Below, piece after piece: positions 1 through 8,367 of a stretch of 64,000 nucleotides of DNA (position 1 is the stretch's first letter; every line of letters begins with the position of its first letter). Below the pieces are notes generated by a model, which saw only the letters and a program-made list of their open reading frames with translations, did not search any database and was not told the origin of the DNA. The stretch is from Lumbricus rubellus (Eukaryota > Annelida > Clitellata > Crassiclitellata > Lumbricidae): NCBI GenBank assembly GCA_945859605.1, contig OX243821.1, positions 36,744,249 to 36,808,248 on the forward strand, read 5' to 3'. Position numbers and translations under genes: made by a program.

Positions 1-614
1 CCAAAGTAAAGGAGCTTGCACACAAATACGCAAGACAGGAAAATAGGGAGACAAAAGATACAAAAGTTTGCAGCCGATGTAAGATTGAAAAGAACATTTC
101 GGAATACGTCAACAATCGATTTCAAAAAGATGGAAAGGCGAATGAATGCAAAAATTGTAGACATAATTATTATCTAGCCAACGCAGAAGCTCGAAATAAA
201 TATCAAAAAGCGTATATTACAACCCGAAGGCAGAATGACCCGGAGTTTAAATTACTAACAAATATGCGCTGTAGGCTTGGCGGTGCACTAAGAGGCAAAT
301 CGAAATCACAAACGACGCGTCAACTTATCGGCATTGACTTTGAAATATTCACCAAATGGATTCAGTTTCAATTTGACGAAGAAATGACCATGGAAAATTA
401 CGGATCCTATTGGCAAATCGACCATGTTCTACCCCTATCTTCGTTCAACTTACTCGATGAAGAAGAACTCCATAGAGCCATGAATTGGGTGAATTTACGC
501 CCTTTGCTACCGCTGAAAAATTTGCAAAAAGCGAGCAAAATAGATCGTTGGTCATATATTATGCAGGAAGTAAAATCTCATTACTTTTTGAAACATTTAG
601 AAAATGAGTTTTGA
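1..614 (+). CDS. HNH-type endonuclease with zinc-finger N-terminus (5' truncated by window edge)
   Basis: The reading frame is open from base 3; the start lies outside the window. The intact right-arm copy is 243 residues, so about 40 are missing here. The visible part has one Cys-x2-Cys pair (CSRC, then CKNC) typical of a zinc-binding finger, followed by a C-terminal HNH-like core: WQIDHVLPLSSF supplies the Asp-His, and the Asn residues lie in NWVNLRPLLPLKN. HNH nucleases cut DNA with one metal ion; in a Polinton the role could be genome processing or recombination, which is inference. The last 11 bases overlap the protease start, suggesting coupled expression. One substitution (Thr versus Ala just before the MRCRLGG segment) distinguishes it from the right copy. 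Confidence 0.8.
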   Translation, partial: KVKELAHKYARQENRETKDTKVCSRCKIEKNISEYVNNRFQKDGKANECKNCRHNYYLANAEARNKYQKAYITTRRQNDPEFKLLTNMRCRLGGALRGKSKSQTTRQLIGIDFEIFTKWIQFQFDEEMTMENYGSYWQIDHVLPLSSFNLLDEEELHRAMNWVNLRPLLPLKNLQKASKIDRWSYIMQEVKSHYFLKHLENEF

Positions 615-1038
615 GACATACAAAAACATAAATGTTGAAGGCATAGTTCTACCAAATACCCCTCTGTCAAACATACAGCTGATCGATGCCGCGAAAAAGC
701 TCAATATCCCTAATTTCCGGGGAGTATTTCTCAGAGACGAGCTGCCGAAGAAACCTAGACGGACTGAATGCGGGATATTGAATCTAGACGATTCTAATGG
801 AACCGGCTCGCACTGGGTCGCTTTTTTGAAGAACGGCAAGGATAAAATATATTTCGACAGCTATGGCCTGCCCCCTCCTACAGAACTGGTAGAGTATTTA
901 CAGAGTCCCGTGTACTACAATAGCGAACGCGTACAGCCCGACAACGAAGTGTTTTGCGGCCATTTATGCCTGCACGTCCTGAAAAAAACATGCAAAGATG
1001 GGGCGACTTTTCAAGAAGTTATAAACAGCCTGCACTGA
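604..1038 (+). CDS. adenain-like cysteine protease (virion maturation protease)
   Basis: 144 residues, in the size range of Polinton proteases related to the adenovirus maturation protease and the Ulp1/SUMO protease fold. The catalytic series is visible in order: His70 in SHWVAF, Asp85 in YFDSYG and Cys118 in FCGHLCL, with Gln111 placed as an oxyanion-hole residue. In relatives it cleaves capsid and core precursor proteins during particle maturation. The ATG overlaps the end of the HNH gene by 11 bases, and fibre A follows 22 bases downstream, so this looks like a polycistronic-style block. The frame is intact with no missing catalytic residue. Confidence 0.9.
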   Translation: MSFETYKNINVEGIVLPNTPLSNIQLIDAAKKLNIPNFRGVFLRDELPKKPRRTECGILNLDDSNGTGSHWVAFLKNGKDKIYFDSYGLPPPTELVEYLQSPVYYNSERVQPDNEVFCGHLCLHVLKKTCKDGATFQEVINSLH

Positions 1039-1740
1039 AAATTATATTCAGATGTAAAAAATGCCTGTTGATAAATTTGGACATACGGATTCAGGATCTA
1101 CGCAGAGAGTAATTGCTGGGGGAGTTACTGAAAGTCAAGTAAATAGTACTTTTCTAAGGCTAGATGGAGCAAACCCAGCGATCGGCGATCTAAATATGAG
1201 TGGTCATACTATTAGAGGACTGCCTACAACGAATACAACGAATACAGCGAATACTCCGGAAGCGGGGATAGATGAGGCTGTGAGTCGGGGGCAGGTAATA
1301 GATTTACTGCAGAATCACGATGACGTCCCGACCGACAATAATCATTTGACGAATAAGAAATACGTCGATGAACGACTTACTTCGAAAGTGGCGGCGGTAG
1401 TAGGACCCGCGGTTAGCGCTTACAGTTCAACTCAACAGGCTATACTCGCTAGAACTCACACTGCAGTTACTTTTGACGTAATAAGATGCGGTACCGCAAG
1501 ACACGGTATTGAACAGGGTATCGGAACGACTTCTTTCTTCCCCAGTAAAGCCGGGTACTATATCGTTTCGGCGTACATAGAATTTTGTAACAATAGTAAT
1601 AACGCGTATGGTACCGTCCACCTGTATAAAAATGGGGTATCGTACATGCAAATTGCGGGCGGAGGGAGTACGAAAGGGTCGCACAACCATTCAATCGGTA
1701 GTAACATAGTTTTTCTAGACGAGTTCGATTACGTCAACAT

Positions 1741-2807
1741 CAGTGATATTTTAGTTCAGGGAATAATTTTAGTTATTATTTTTATTCTATTCTAACTTTT
1801 TATTTATTATTATTATTCTATTTTAGTTAATGAAATAATTTTAGTTTTTATTATTATTCAGTTCAATGAAAATAATTTTAGTTTTTATTTAGTTCAAGTT
1901 CAGTTTGCATAATTAATACAATACATAGGAAAACAACAGAAGTTACAGAACAAAAGAACGCCTATATTTAATTAACGTGGTGTGTTCACTGTGTTGGAAG
2001 AGTATTAATGAAGAATGCAACTGAAGTTAAACAAGAATATGGTTATTTAATTTGTGGAAGACCCTCATCTCGAAAGATTTTCTAATTATGTTGCGACGAC
2101 CTGCAGTGAGGATACAGCACACTGAAAAAATCCGCTCAACGTAGGCCTATGCCTGAGAGGCTGAGGCAGTTACCAAATCCTGACCAAGCATGGACAGTTT
2201 GCTATAGCAACTTTTTTTATCTTGCCAGAAGTCAAGTGCATTGTCACACACAACATTGTCAGTATCCATTATATATCGATTCAGCTGATCCAGAATAGTG
2301 TCATTATTGTTCGATGTTGCCGGTAACTCAGCAGCCTTACATTTGGATTTATTTGTTATAGCATCGTAAAAACGAAGAATTTCCAAACCGGACTATCCTT
2401 TTTTCGCCCAGCGAGCAATTTTGCAAGCGAACTCATTATTATTTAGCCTACTTTCTAAACAAAATAAATATTTCAGTATGAATAACAACCACACTTCGCT
2501 GCTTTTTCTGAAATAAAGGAAGCGGAAGTTGATAGAATTGCGGAAGTTGATAATGGGCGCGTTTTTTGACATCGGAGCGTTCACCCAGTGCATTCCAAAA
2601 CGTGATCGAAAAAAATTTACACGACTTTCAACAATTTTCGTTTGGCTAATAATTTTAGTTATTATTATTATTCAGTTCGGTACTTTTAAATATAGTTTTT
2701 ATTCTATTTTCGTTAGTGAAATAATTATAGTTATGATTTCGTTATTATTAACGATTCCGCCAAAAAATTTAGTTTTTATTTAGTTCTCGTTAACGAAAAT
2801 ATCACTG
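1741..2807 (-). mobile_element. non-autonomous hAT element (1067 bp) with transposase remnant
   Basis: The termini are cagtgatatttt at the left and aaaatatcactg at the right, perfect inverted repeats of 12 bases that fit the CAGTG-type ends of hAT elements. The 8-bp target duplication is exact. The interior is AT-rich. On the minus strand at 2147-2386 an ORF of 79 codons ends in a pattern like the hAT dimerisation region (LDFWQDKKSCYSKLSMLGQD, ending in ASASQA; compare the family pattern of Trp, Leu-x2-Leu-Ala-x2-Leu, Pro/Ala-Ser-x-Ala). The DDE catalytic core is absent, so it depends on an autonomous relative. It is absent from the right arm and therefore inserted after the palindrome formed, or into only one of two alleles. 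Confidence 0.9.
2147..2386 (-). pseudogene. hAT transposase C-terminal fragment (dimerisation region)
   Basis: This 79-codon frame lies wholly inside the hAT element. Its second half resembles the conserved C-terminal hAT dimerisation segment: an Asp-Asn-Ala-Leu-Asp-Phe-Trp stretch, then a Leu-Ser-x-Leu-(Gly/Ala)-x-Asp-Leu-Val motif, then Ala-Ser-Ala-Ser. No catalytic domain or zinc-finger BED domain is present nearby, so this is a relic rather than an active enzyme. Confidence 0.7.
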
Positions 2808-2909
2808 GTCAACATACACGCTTTTTCACCCATCGCTACGAACATTTTGTGTAGGGACTTTTCGGCGGCATTCTTACGCCCATAATTAATAAAAATTATT
2901 ATATTCAAA

Positions 2910-3644
2910 ATGCCTGTTGATAAATTTGGACATACAGATTCAGGATCTACTCAAAGAATAATTGCAGGGGGCGTTACGCTGTCCCAAGTAAACAGTACTT
3001 TTCTAAGGCTAGATGGGGCAAATCCGGCGGCTGGGAATCTAAATATGAATGGCAACTGCATCAAAGGCCTGCCAATAACGAATAATCCGGACGCGGGAAT
3101 GGATGAAGCGCTAAGTTGGGGGCAAGCTATAGATTTGATTACGAATCACGCGGGCATTCCGTCAAACGATAATCATTTGACGAATAAAAAATACGTAGAC
3201 GAACGAATTGCTTCGATAGCGCCTACACCCACTGCTGAGGTCGCATTTGGCCCGGCGTTTAGTGTTTACAGCCTCTCGGCTCAGGCTATCATCGCTAACA
3301 CAATAACGCAAGTAACATTTGGAGCTGTAAAATTCGATCCGGATAATTGTCTAGTCAATTCGAACCGTTTCCTTCCTCGGAAAGCCGGCTGTTACATGGT
3401 TGCGGCGTGTTTGGAAATACGCGACAGTAGTGGTAAATATAACGAAACTATTGGCTTGTACAAAAGTGGGGGAGTGGACGAGCTGATTGTCGGCGGCGGG
3501 GGTAAGGCCGGGTCGAAAAAATATGTGTCGGGCACTAGCCTAGTTCGATTAACTAATACCGATTATCTCGAGTTATTTATTAGTTCGTTTGATCCGGTAA
3601 ATATTTTTGTTCGCGAATTTTCAGCGGCATACTTACGACCTTAG
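2910..3644 (+). CDS. fibre-like protein B with C1q-like head
   Basis: 244 residues, a paralogue of the preceding gene. The first ~40 residues are nearly identical (MPVDKFGHTDSGSTQR start, then STFLRLDGANPA), followed by LNMNGNCIKGLP and a conserved NHLTNKKYVDER segment. The heads diverge (from about residue 115) but keep an alternating hydrophobic pattern ending in FSAAYLRP, consistent with a trimeric C1q/TNF-type beta-sandwich. A role as a receptor-binding spike is inferred from position in a virion module and from architecture, not from a catalytic motif. The start follows AT-rich DNA ending in tcaaaATG, 24 bases after the end of fibre A. It converges on the capsid gene across a 76-bp spacer with a hairpin. 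Confidence 0.75.
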   Translation: MPVDKFGHTDSGSTQRIIAGGVTLSQVNSTFLRLDGANPAAGNLNMNGNCIKGLPITNNPDAGMDEALSWGQAIDLITNHAGIPSNDNHLTNKKYVDERIASIAPTPTAEVAFGPAFSVYSLSAQAIIANTITQVTFGAVKFDPDNCLVNSNRFLPRKAGCYMVAACLEIRDSSGKYNETIGLYKSGGVDELIVGGGGKAGSKKYVSGTSLVRLTNTDYLELFISSFDPVNIFVREFSAAYLRP

Positions 3645-3672
3645 AATTCAAAACCGAATCAAGTTTTGAATT
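3645..3672. terminator. hairpin between convergent fibre B and major capsid genes
   Basis: A 10-bp perfect stem (aattcaaaac at 3645-3654 and gttttgaatt at 3663-3672) with an 8-base loop begins at the base after the fibre B stop codon. It sits in the 76-bp gap between two convergent genes. A 3'-end or transcription-stop role is inferred. The mirror copy is at 37505-37532. Confidence 0.45.
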
Positions 3673-3720
3673 TGAATACTACACTTCATCTACACTTCAT
3701 CGACCATTCTATCATGAACT

Positions 3721-5016
3721 TCAATATACCACGCTCATTTTCTGGCCGTCCGATTGAAACCTCAGTAACTTGTCTGAAATCACCACTGCGTATGCTTCCG
3801 TATTAGCCAGCGGCGCCGTATTAAACGTGCCTTTGATCTGGATATCGACCACCGATGACTTCAGACGCTCGGATTGCTTGCTCACGTCAAACACCATAAT
3901 CGGAAACAAATCTTTGAAGTCCGAGGGCGTGATATTGCATTGCGTCGTTAGTTCGTCCATTCCATAGTATTTTTCACTGAACGCGGCTGCTGCTCGGTAC
4001 GCCCGCGAGAATTGTTGATTCGGAAATGATAGATTATAGTCGACAACTGGGTATCGGTCCTGGTTCATCATCACGAACATGTTCTTCAGATCGCAATGAT
4101 TGAAAACGGATGGATTGTGTAGTTGATCGCCGCTTTTGTCGGTTTGAAAACCCAAGATGATGTACCTAGGCTTCTCAGGTAATGTCTTGACGCTAAGTCT
4201 CCAGCTAAAATTAGTCGACTGTGCGACGGAGGTGGTATCGCATTGACGGGCTCTGTACGCAACTGGCAACGACGCTTTCGATTCGATCGTTTTGTACAAT
4301 TGCATCTTCTCCATATCCGCGGGAATAACGTGCGGCATGAACCATGAGATTTTATCTACTCTAACTTTCCCTGCGCCCGCGGCAGCGAGTCTAAAAATTG
4401 CGTCATCATCGGCTTTACGAACCAGAGTTAGCGTATGTTTCACGCCAAAAACAACCTTGTCGTAATCATCGCAAAATCCGAAAATATGCTTCAATGGAAC
4501 TACAAAGCTGAAAGTACCTTTGGCATTTGGTTTTTGAATTATATACGACTGTCTCACGGCGAAACCTTGATTATTCGCGATATCAGCCGTCGCCCCGCTG
4601 TCCTTGTACCACAACTGATTCAAACCTTGAGCTAGTTGAAAATCATTCGGGTATTTGAGTAATCCGAGCATCGTCGTTGCTTGGCCCGGGTGAAATAACG
4701 ATTCAATTTCCTGATTCGACAGTGAATACGAAATTTGACTGAAAAGATGCATGAGCCCATTATTCGTAAGAGTTGCTTCATCGGCATTAACGTAGAAGGT
4801 GTTAGGTGGTGCCGCCTTCATCAATCTACCCTCGAACAGCAGGTAAGATTCCGCCGGATGACAAAATAGATCTTGAAGTTCGATGTTTATTCTAATCTCC
4901 CCGGAGGTGTTTAGATTCGCCCCCGATATCGGCTCATACTCGTACCATTCGTAGCGTTCGACGCTTTCATCGCTCAATGGTTGTTCGGTAAATCTCAGAA
5001 TATCAGATGATTGCAT
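3721..5016 (-). CDS. candidate major capsid protein (double jelly-roll type)
   Basis: 431 residues, the largest protein of the virion block. It resembles the protein family widely predicted in invertebrate genomes next to Polinton ATPase and protease genes, which I recall under names like F54H12.2-like. Visible hallmarks are an N-terminal acidic/aromatic segment, long runs of alternating beta-prone residues, the block LTNNGLMHLFSQISYSLSNQ near residue 85, and a second half with NMFVMMNQDRYPVVDYN and FKDLFPIMVFDVS. Assignment as major capsid rests on family recall, length, neighbourhood and the lack of any other large candidate; a fold prediction was not possible. It is the last gene of the minus-strand virion block, 26 bases after the 158-residue gene, with ATG preceded by tagtaaaa. 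Confidence 0.65.
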   Translation of the reverse strand: MQSSDILRFTEQPLSDESVERYEWYEYEPISGANLNTSGEIRINIELQDLFCHPAESYLLFEGRLMKAAPPNTFYVNADEATLTNNGLMHLFSQISYSLSNQEIESLFHPGQATTMLGLLKYPNDFQLAQGLNQLWYKDSGATADIANNQGFAVRQSYIIQKPNAKGTFSFVVPLKHIFGFCDDYDKVVFGVKHTLTLVRKADDDAIFRLAAAGAGKVRVDKISWFMPHVIPADMEKMQLYKTIESKASLPVAYRARQCDTTSVAQSTNFSWRLSVKTLPEKPRYIILGFQTDKSGDQLHNPSVFNHCDLKNMFVMMNQDRYPVVDYNLSFPNQQFSRAYRAAAAFSEKYYGMDELTTQCNITPSDFKDLFPIMVFDVSKQSERLKSSVVDIQIKGTFNTAPLANTEAYAVVISDKLLRFQSDGQKMSVVY

Positions 5017-5042
5017 TTTTACTACTATGCGATAATATTTTT

Positions 5043-5519
5043 TTACGCGACCTTCATTCCGGCGCCGTTTAGCGAGCGTACTAAATCTTGTATCGATATG
5101 GCGCCGTTCTTCTTCAGGCCCTCACCCATCATCAGATTATTAATATTTGGGATATTTGGGATATTCGAGGTCAGCCCGACGCTGCCGACGCTACTCAGCC
5201 GATCTAAAATTTGTCTAGTTTCCGGCGTAATTTTCTTGGGGGTGGGGGTAGGAGTAGGAGCAGGAGTCGCAAACAGTTTGGCCACTGCTTTGTCCACTAC
5301 TCGTTTACCAGCGTCGATTGCGGTTGTTTTCCCAACATCGATGGCCTTTTTCCCAATTTCTTTCGCCACGTCTTTACTCGCGTTGAGAGCGGTCGTTGCT
5401 AATTGTTTGGCGGCGTTCGACGTTACTAGTCGTTTGAAAAATCCCGAAATTGTATCGAATATTCCCGATCCTCCGATAACGTATTGTTTCCTATACCTCC
5501 TTCTATTAATGACCTGCAT
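5043..5519 (-). CDS. small basic virion protein, adenovirus core (pX/pVI)-like
   Basis: 158 residues, strongly basic. It begins with a cluster RRRYRKQ, then GSGIFDTISGFFKRLV, a predicted amphipathic helix, followed by a lysine/alanine-rich helical region (about residues 35-85) with heptad-like repeats of Lys-Asp-Val-Ala/Gly-Lys-Lys. A Pro-Thr linker (about 86-95) separates a C-terminal part ending in ISIQDLVRSLNGAG. The arginine-rich start plus amphipathic helix is what adenoviral core or membrane-lytic minor proteins look like, so DNA condensation or membrane disruption is plausible. This is inference; no motif proves it. It lies between the 300-residue gene (12 bases) and the capsid gene (26 bases). 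Confidence 0.6.
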   Translation of the reverse strand: MQVINRRRYRKQYVIGGSGIFDTISGFFKRLVTSNAAKQLATTALNASKDVAKEIGKKAIDVGKTTAIDAGKRVVDKAVAKLFATPAPTPTPTPKKITPETRQILDRLSSVGSVGLTSNIPNIPNINNLMMGEGLKKNGAISIQDLVRSLNGAGMKVA

Positions 5520-5531
5520 TTTTTCTGCATT

Positions 5532-6434
5532 TTACAATGTCATCATTATATTTTTGTAAGCATCATTACTCAGCACTTCCTGCCTCAATAACGCGTCGCA
5601 CATCGCCACGATCTCGTTTCTCACGCCGGTATTGCCTGCTTTGAAGCTTTGAAATCTCAGCTCCAGCTGTTTCGCTAATACATTTGGATCTTCGGAAATA
5701 ACGATTACGCCACCCACGCCTTTACCCACCGCATTACGAGTCCTTTTCTCCCATATCGGTTTGATAATTTCCCGATATTTGACGCTCGAAGATGCTTTGG
5801 GTTTGTTAGGATTTTTTGGCTGTCTGATAGCATCCGTCGCGAGTAGAATCTCACCGTAATCGTCTCTATCATTATTATCGTATATCGACGTGTTCGGCAG
5901 TTTCATCGTCAACAACTCCCAAAGTCCCGGTGTTCCGCTATACGTCTTATTTCCAACCGTCACATCGTCTCCTTGAATAAAAATCGGAGTGTCGCCGATG
6001 TAGAATTGACCATTTTTTGATCGTATTCCGAACGTCGTGTCTACGATTTTTCTATCGGAGGCGTATTGATGAAGGTACTTGGTTGCCACATCACCTAATT
6101 CTAAAGTTCTAATATCCTCGGTTGGATCGTCGCTATACGCTTCTATCGAGGGATACTGAGGAAATTGAATCTTCAACGAAGCGGGTAGCGTCTGTAGCGC
6201 GTTTGTAGTAGCTACCGAGTTTTCTTTGATGGCGGATAGTAAGACATTTTGCTCTTTGGAAATTGCGGATTGCGAATCGACGATAGGCTTGTACAGCTTG
6301 GTTAATTCTTGTTGTAGCCCCGAATCCCCCAATCTCTCCGATAAAAAGTTTTGTTGAATATTCTTCTTGGATTTCAGAAACTCTTCGACTATGAAATTTC
6401 TTTTCGCCGGGTCATCTATCTTTAGAAACGACAT
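5532..6434 (-). CDS. conserved Polinton virion-block protein, 300 residues, function unknown
   Basis: I place the start at the ATG at 6434 (MSFLKIDDPAKRNF), preceded by tttttattaaaa like its neighbours' starts. The frame is open upstream to 6560, but those 42 extra codons are arginine/threonine-rich and encoded by short tandem repeats, so they are probably leader DNA. The protein has a charged, helical N-terminal half. A compact C-terminal region includes YIGDTPIFIQGDDVTVGNK, then TPGLWELLTMK, an RNAVGKG loop and a final helical stretch. Proteins with the GLWELLT block recur in animal Polintons as I recall them, but I know of no assigned function. Its position in the capsid block suggests a structural or packaging role. 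Confidence 0.7.
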   Translation of the reverse strand: MSFLKIDDPAKRNFIVEEFLKSKKNIQQNFLSERLGDSGLQQELTKLYKPIVDSQSAISKEQNVLLSAIKENSVATTNALQTLPASLKIQFPQYPSIEAYSDDPTEDIRTLELGDVATKYLHQYASDRKIVDTTFGIRSKNGQFYIGDTPIFIQGDDVTVGNKTYSGTPGLWELLTMKLPNTSIYDNNDRDDYGEILLATDAIRQPKNPNKPKASSSVKYREIIKPIWEKRTRNAVGKGVGGVIVISEDPNVLAKQLELRFQSFKAGNTGVRNEIVAMCDALLRQEVLSNDAYKNIMMTL

Positions 6435-6600
6435 TTTTAATAAAAAATATAATGTTTCCCGACGTGTTTTTCGACATGTTTTCCGGCGTGTTTCTAGACG
6501 TGTTTTTCTACATGTTTTTCGACATGTGTAAAAACGCAAGTTAGACGTATTTTCAGACATAGCGACATAGGTCTACATAGGTCTACAAAACTCTACAAAA
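6435..6600. repeat. short tandem repeats upstream of the 300-residue gene
   Basis: The stretch 6455-6530 consists of about six imperfect 15-bp units built on cgacatgtttttc. It is followed at 6560-6600 by doubled 10-mers (ctatgtctac-like and aactctacaa-like units: catagcgacataggtctacataggtctac, then two aaaactctac repeats). The other virion genes have 12-30 bp spacers, so this 168-bp spacer is unusual. A promoter or protein-binding role is possible but unproven. Confidence 0.55.
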
Positions 6601-6602
6601 CT

Positions 6603-7301
6603 CTACATGATTTCGTACATGTTCGCGTTAGTCGTCTTTCGAGCAGATTCGGTATTTTTCTCAAACATGCTTTGAAAGGACTGCCTGACTTCTTCTCTTC
6701 CTTGGTCGATGAGTGATTGTTTCGTTTCCTCGTCCATCGCGTCTATCGCAACTTTCGACTTACTTTTGATTTCTTCTTTCATGCCATTGAATTTTTCAAT
6801 CTCGCTTAGAATCAGAGAATATTCCTCGTCTGAAATGTGATCATCCACGAGTGCTTTTGAAATATGGTCGCTGATCGTGTTGAGCTTCGCATCAGCCAGC
6901 GTTTTGATCTTTTCGTGCTTCTCCGCCTTGAGGGCGAGCTTTTTACAGATTCGGCTGCCAATTATGCTCAATAGCCCCGCACCTAGCGCTGTCCCTTCCA
7001 TAGCGATGGCGATGGGGGTTGCAATTATGGTGGCTAGTACGCCGATTCCCGAAATTCCGAGCCCCATCGTGACCACCATGAGGAAGTTGTCTACTACACC
7101 GATTACGCTCACACTTCTATGATACTTTTTACTCAACGTTGCTCTTTTGTCTCGTTCTTGCTCGATCTCCTTTTTGATTTCGCTAATCTTTTGAAGTCGA
7201 TACGTTTGCGCTGACCCTGCGGCTATTTGTATTTCACCTTCTGGCGCAGAGGGCGTTATATTTGTTAGGTTTGGATAGAGTTTGATGCCTTCGTATTCCA
7301 T
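6603..7301 (-). CDS. membrane protein with coiled coil, virion block, function unknown
   Basis: 232 residues from the ATG at 7301 (MEYEGIKLYPNL). An upstream ATG at 7355 would add 18 codons that overlap the end of the preceding frame, so the internal start is preferred. Residues ~35-55 are a charged coiled coil (KKEIEQERDKRATL). Two hydrophobic segments follow at about 66-90 and 93-118, rich in Gly/Ile/Ala, consistent with a hairpin membrane insertion. The C-terminal ~115 residues are a long charged helical region. No catalytic motif is seen. It could be an inner-membrane or membrane-remodelling component of a particle; this is inference from topology and position. Confidence 0.65.
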   Translation of the reverse strand: MEYEGIKLYPNLTNITPSAPEGEIQIAAGSAQTYRLQKISEIKKEIEQERDKRATLSKKYHRSVSVIGVVDNFLMVVTMGLGISGIGVLATIIATPIAIAMEGTALGAGLLSIIGSRICKKLALKAEKHEKIKTLADAKLNTISDHISKALVDDHISDEEYSLILSEIEKFNGMKEEIKSKSKVAIDAMDEETKQSLIDQGREEVRQSFQSMFEKNTESARKTTNANMYEIM

Positions 7302-7330
7302 TCTTTTATTTATTAGCAATATATATTTTT

Positions 7331-7729
7331 TTACTGTTGATAATTTACATAGCATAGTGAATCTCCTTCGTTTACAGTTACTGCCGAATCGGAGTTGTTT
7401 TGAACGGAAACTATGATATCATCAACCACATCTTCCGAAATCACTCCGTCTAGTAGGCTACATCCTCGTTCTTTGATACTCTGTCTGAGGGAAACGAGGC
7501 AAAGACCCGCCGTCATTTCTACACCGAGTCCAAGCCTTAGCGTATTTACCGCCTTTGGTTGTATCGTGATATCATTTTACGCAAAAATCTCCCATCGCAG
7601 ACCTCCCTGTTGTCTATTTGGGGAGTGAGTAACACCGCTCGTAATCTTCCAAATGACTGAAACGGGCTGCGTTCTAACCTCTACCGGTCTAGTTGGTTTA
7701 GTTCCAAATTTGTGTATTGGTCTCAACAT
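7331..7729 (-). pseudogene. dUTPase-like (trimeric beta-fold) gene with an in-frame stop
   Basis: A 132-codon frame begins at the ATG at 7729, directly after AT-rich DNA (tatagaaaATG), and ends at 7331. It is broken once, by TAA at 7577-7579 (codon 51); both sides are in the same frame. The half before the stop ends in GGLRWEIFA. The half after it starts NDITIQP and continues with VNTLRLGLGVEM, a LRQSIKERG segment, GVISEDVVDDIIVSVQN and NEGDSLCYV. This order resembles the dUTPase fold (AG-D-L, I-P, TG-V, RS-LA-G, G-ID-YRG, GD-IAQ), but the catalytic residues are degenerate. It may be a non-enzymatic structural derivative. The same stop is in both Polinton copies, so it predates the duplication. 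Read-through or a recent loss are both possible. Confidence 0.5.
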
Positions 7730-7744
7730 TTTCTATATAATAAT

Positions 7745-8341
7745 TTATAATATCATGCCAAGAATCGGAATGTTTCGAAACGGAGAGTTGGGGCCGAGCA
7801 AAAGTCCTTCGCCTCTAGCATAGCCCGACCCTGTTTTCATGTACAACCCGGATGCCGTTATTGAGCTACCTTTTTGCCACGGGGACAAGTACAAACCGGA
7901 TCCGGCTGCTCTTATTTTGCACGCTATGTCACCTCTCTTGACATACATTACACCCGAACCGCTGATTTTATCGACAAGTTTCGAACCAGCCGCAGCACCT
8001 AACCCACCTAATGCGCCCTGTGCTAAACTAGGCAGTACGCTACCAAGAAGGAACCGTCCCGCTGTCGCTAGAAACGGAAGTATAGCGCCTATGAATCCGC
8101 CTTCGACCTTCTTATTGTTCTCCAGTTGCGTTTTACTCATTTTAATAATCATGCCAGTTCCTTTTTCATACGCCGCTGCCATTTTATTGATTTGCGCGTG
8201 GGTGAGAGCCAAAACGTGTTCACCATTCAAATCATCGTGCGATAGTTTGATACTCACGCCAGTCCCCGCCTGAAGTGATCTTTTAATTTTGTCTTGTTGC
8301 GCTTCTGAAATATTAACTCTTACGCCCGTGTAACGACTCAT
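7745..8341 (-). CDS. virion-associated protein with hydrophobic helix, membrane-active candidate
   Basis: 198 residues. The N-terminal third contains two similar segments (TGVRVNISEAQQDKIKRSLQ and TGMIIKMSKTQLENNK, with a middle partner TGVSIKLSHDDLNG), giving three diverged ~30-residue repeats of a TG-x-x-(I/V)-K/N-(I/L/M)-S pattern. A glycine/alanine-rich hydrophobic helix spans about residues 83-120 (GGFIGAILPFLATAGRFLLG onwards). The C-terminus is rich in Gly/Ser/Leu, with GSGLYLSPWQKGS and a final GPNSPFRNIPILGMIL. The layout recalls adenoviral pVI/pX-like proteins that disrupt membranes or line the capsid; this is inference. It lies 26 bases after the penton-like gene and 15 before the dUTPase-like gene. 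Confidence 0.65.
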   Translation of the reverse strand: MSRYTGVRVNISEAQQDKIKRSLQAGTGVSIKLSHDDLNGEHVLALTHAQINKMAAAYEKGTGMIIKMSKTQLENNKKVEGGFIGAILPFLATAGRFLLGSVLPSLAQGALGGLGAAAGSKLVDKISGSGVMYVKRGDIACKIRAAGSGLYLSPWQKGSSITASGLYMKTGSGYARGEGLLLGPNSPFRNIPILGMIL

Positions 8342-8367
8342 TTTATTAATAAATTACAAAAAAACTT

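Larger units (their letters stand above)
1733..2815. repeat. 8-bp target-site duplication gtcaacat flanking the hAT element
   Basis: gtcaacat occurs at 1733-1740 and 2808-2815, and only once at the equivalent uninterrupted site in the right arm (near 38364). Eight-base duplications are the hallmark of hAT superfamily insertion. Confidence 0.95.
1061..2885 (+). pseudogene. fibre-like protein A, interrupted by a hAT insertion
   Basis: In the right arm this gene is an intact 249-residue ORF. Here a 1067-bp hAT element lies at 1741-2807, flanked by direct repeats of gtcaacat. The frame runs on into transposon sequence and stops at 1795, replacing the last ~22 residues with a hydrophobic tail. 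The displaced 3' end of the gene lies at 2808-2885 and still ends with the residues found in the right copy. The N-terminal ~60 residues (MPVDKFGHTDSGSTQR, then LNMSGHTIRGLP) resemble trimeric fibre shafts. The C-terminal half has the aromatic/AGYY pattern of a C1q/TNF-like head. Losing the final strand should disrupt that head; this is inference. Confidence 0.88.

Noticed and set aside
2529..2783. 84-codon hydrophobic ORF inside the hAT element
   Set aside because: AT-rich low-complexity translation with no family resemblance.
1061..3644. Bacteriophage tail fibres, implying a prophage
   Set aside because: The fibre-like genes sit in an element with Polinton TIRs, PolB, chromodomain integrase and a eukaryotic SINE target.
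5011..5559. 182-codon plus-strand ORF opposite the basic virion gene
   Set aside because: Antisense shadow of a well-placed gene; hydrophobic composition results from the complement of Lys/Ala codons.
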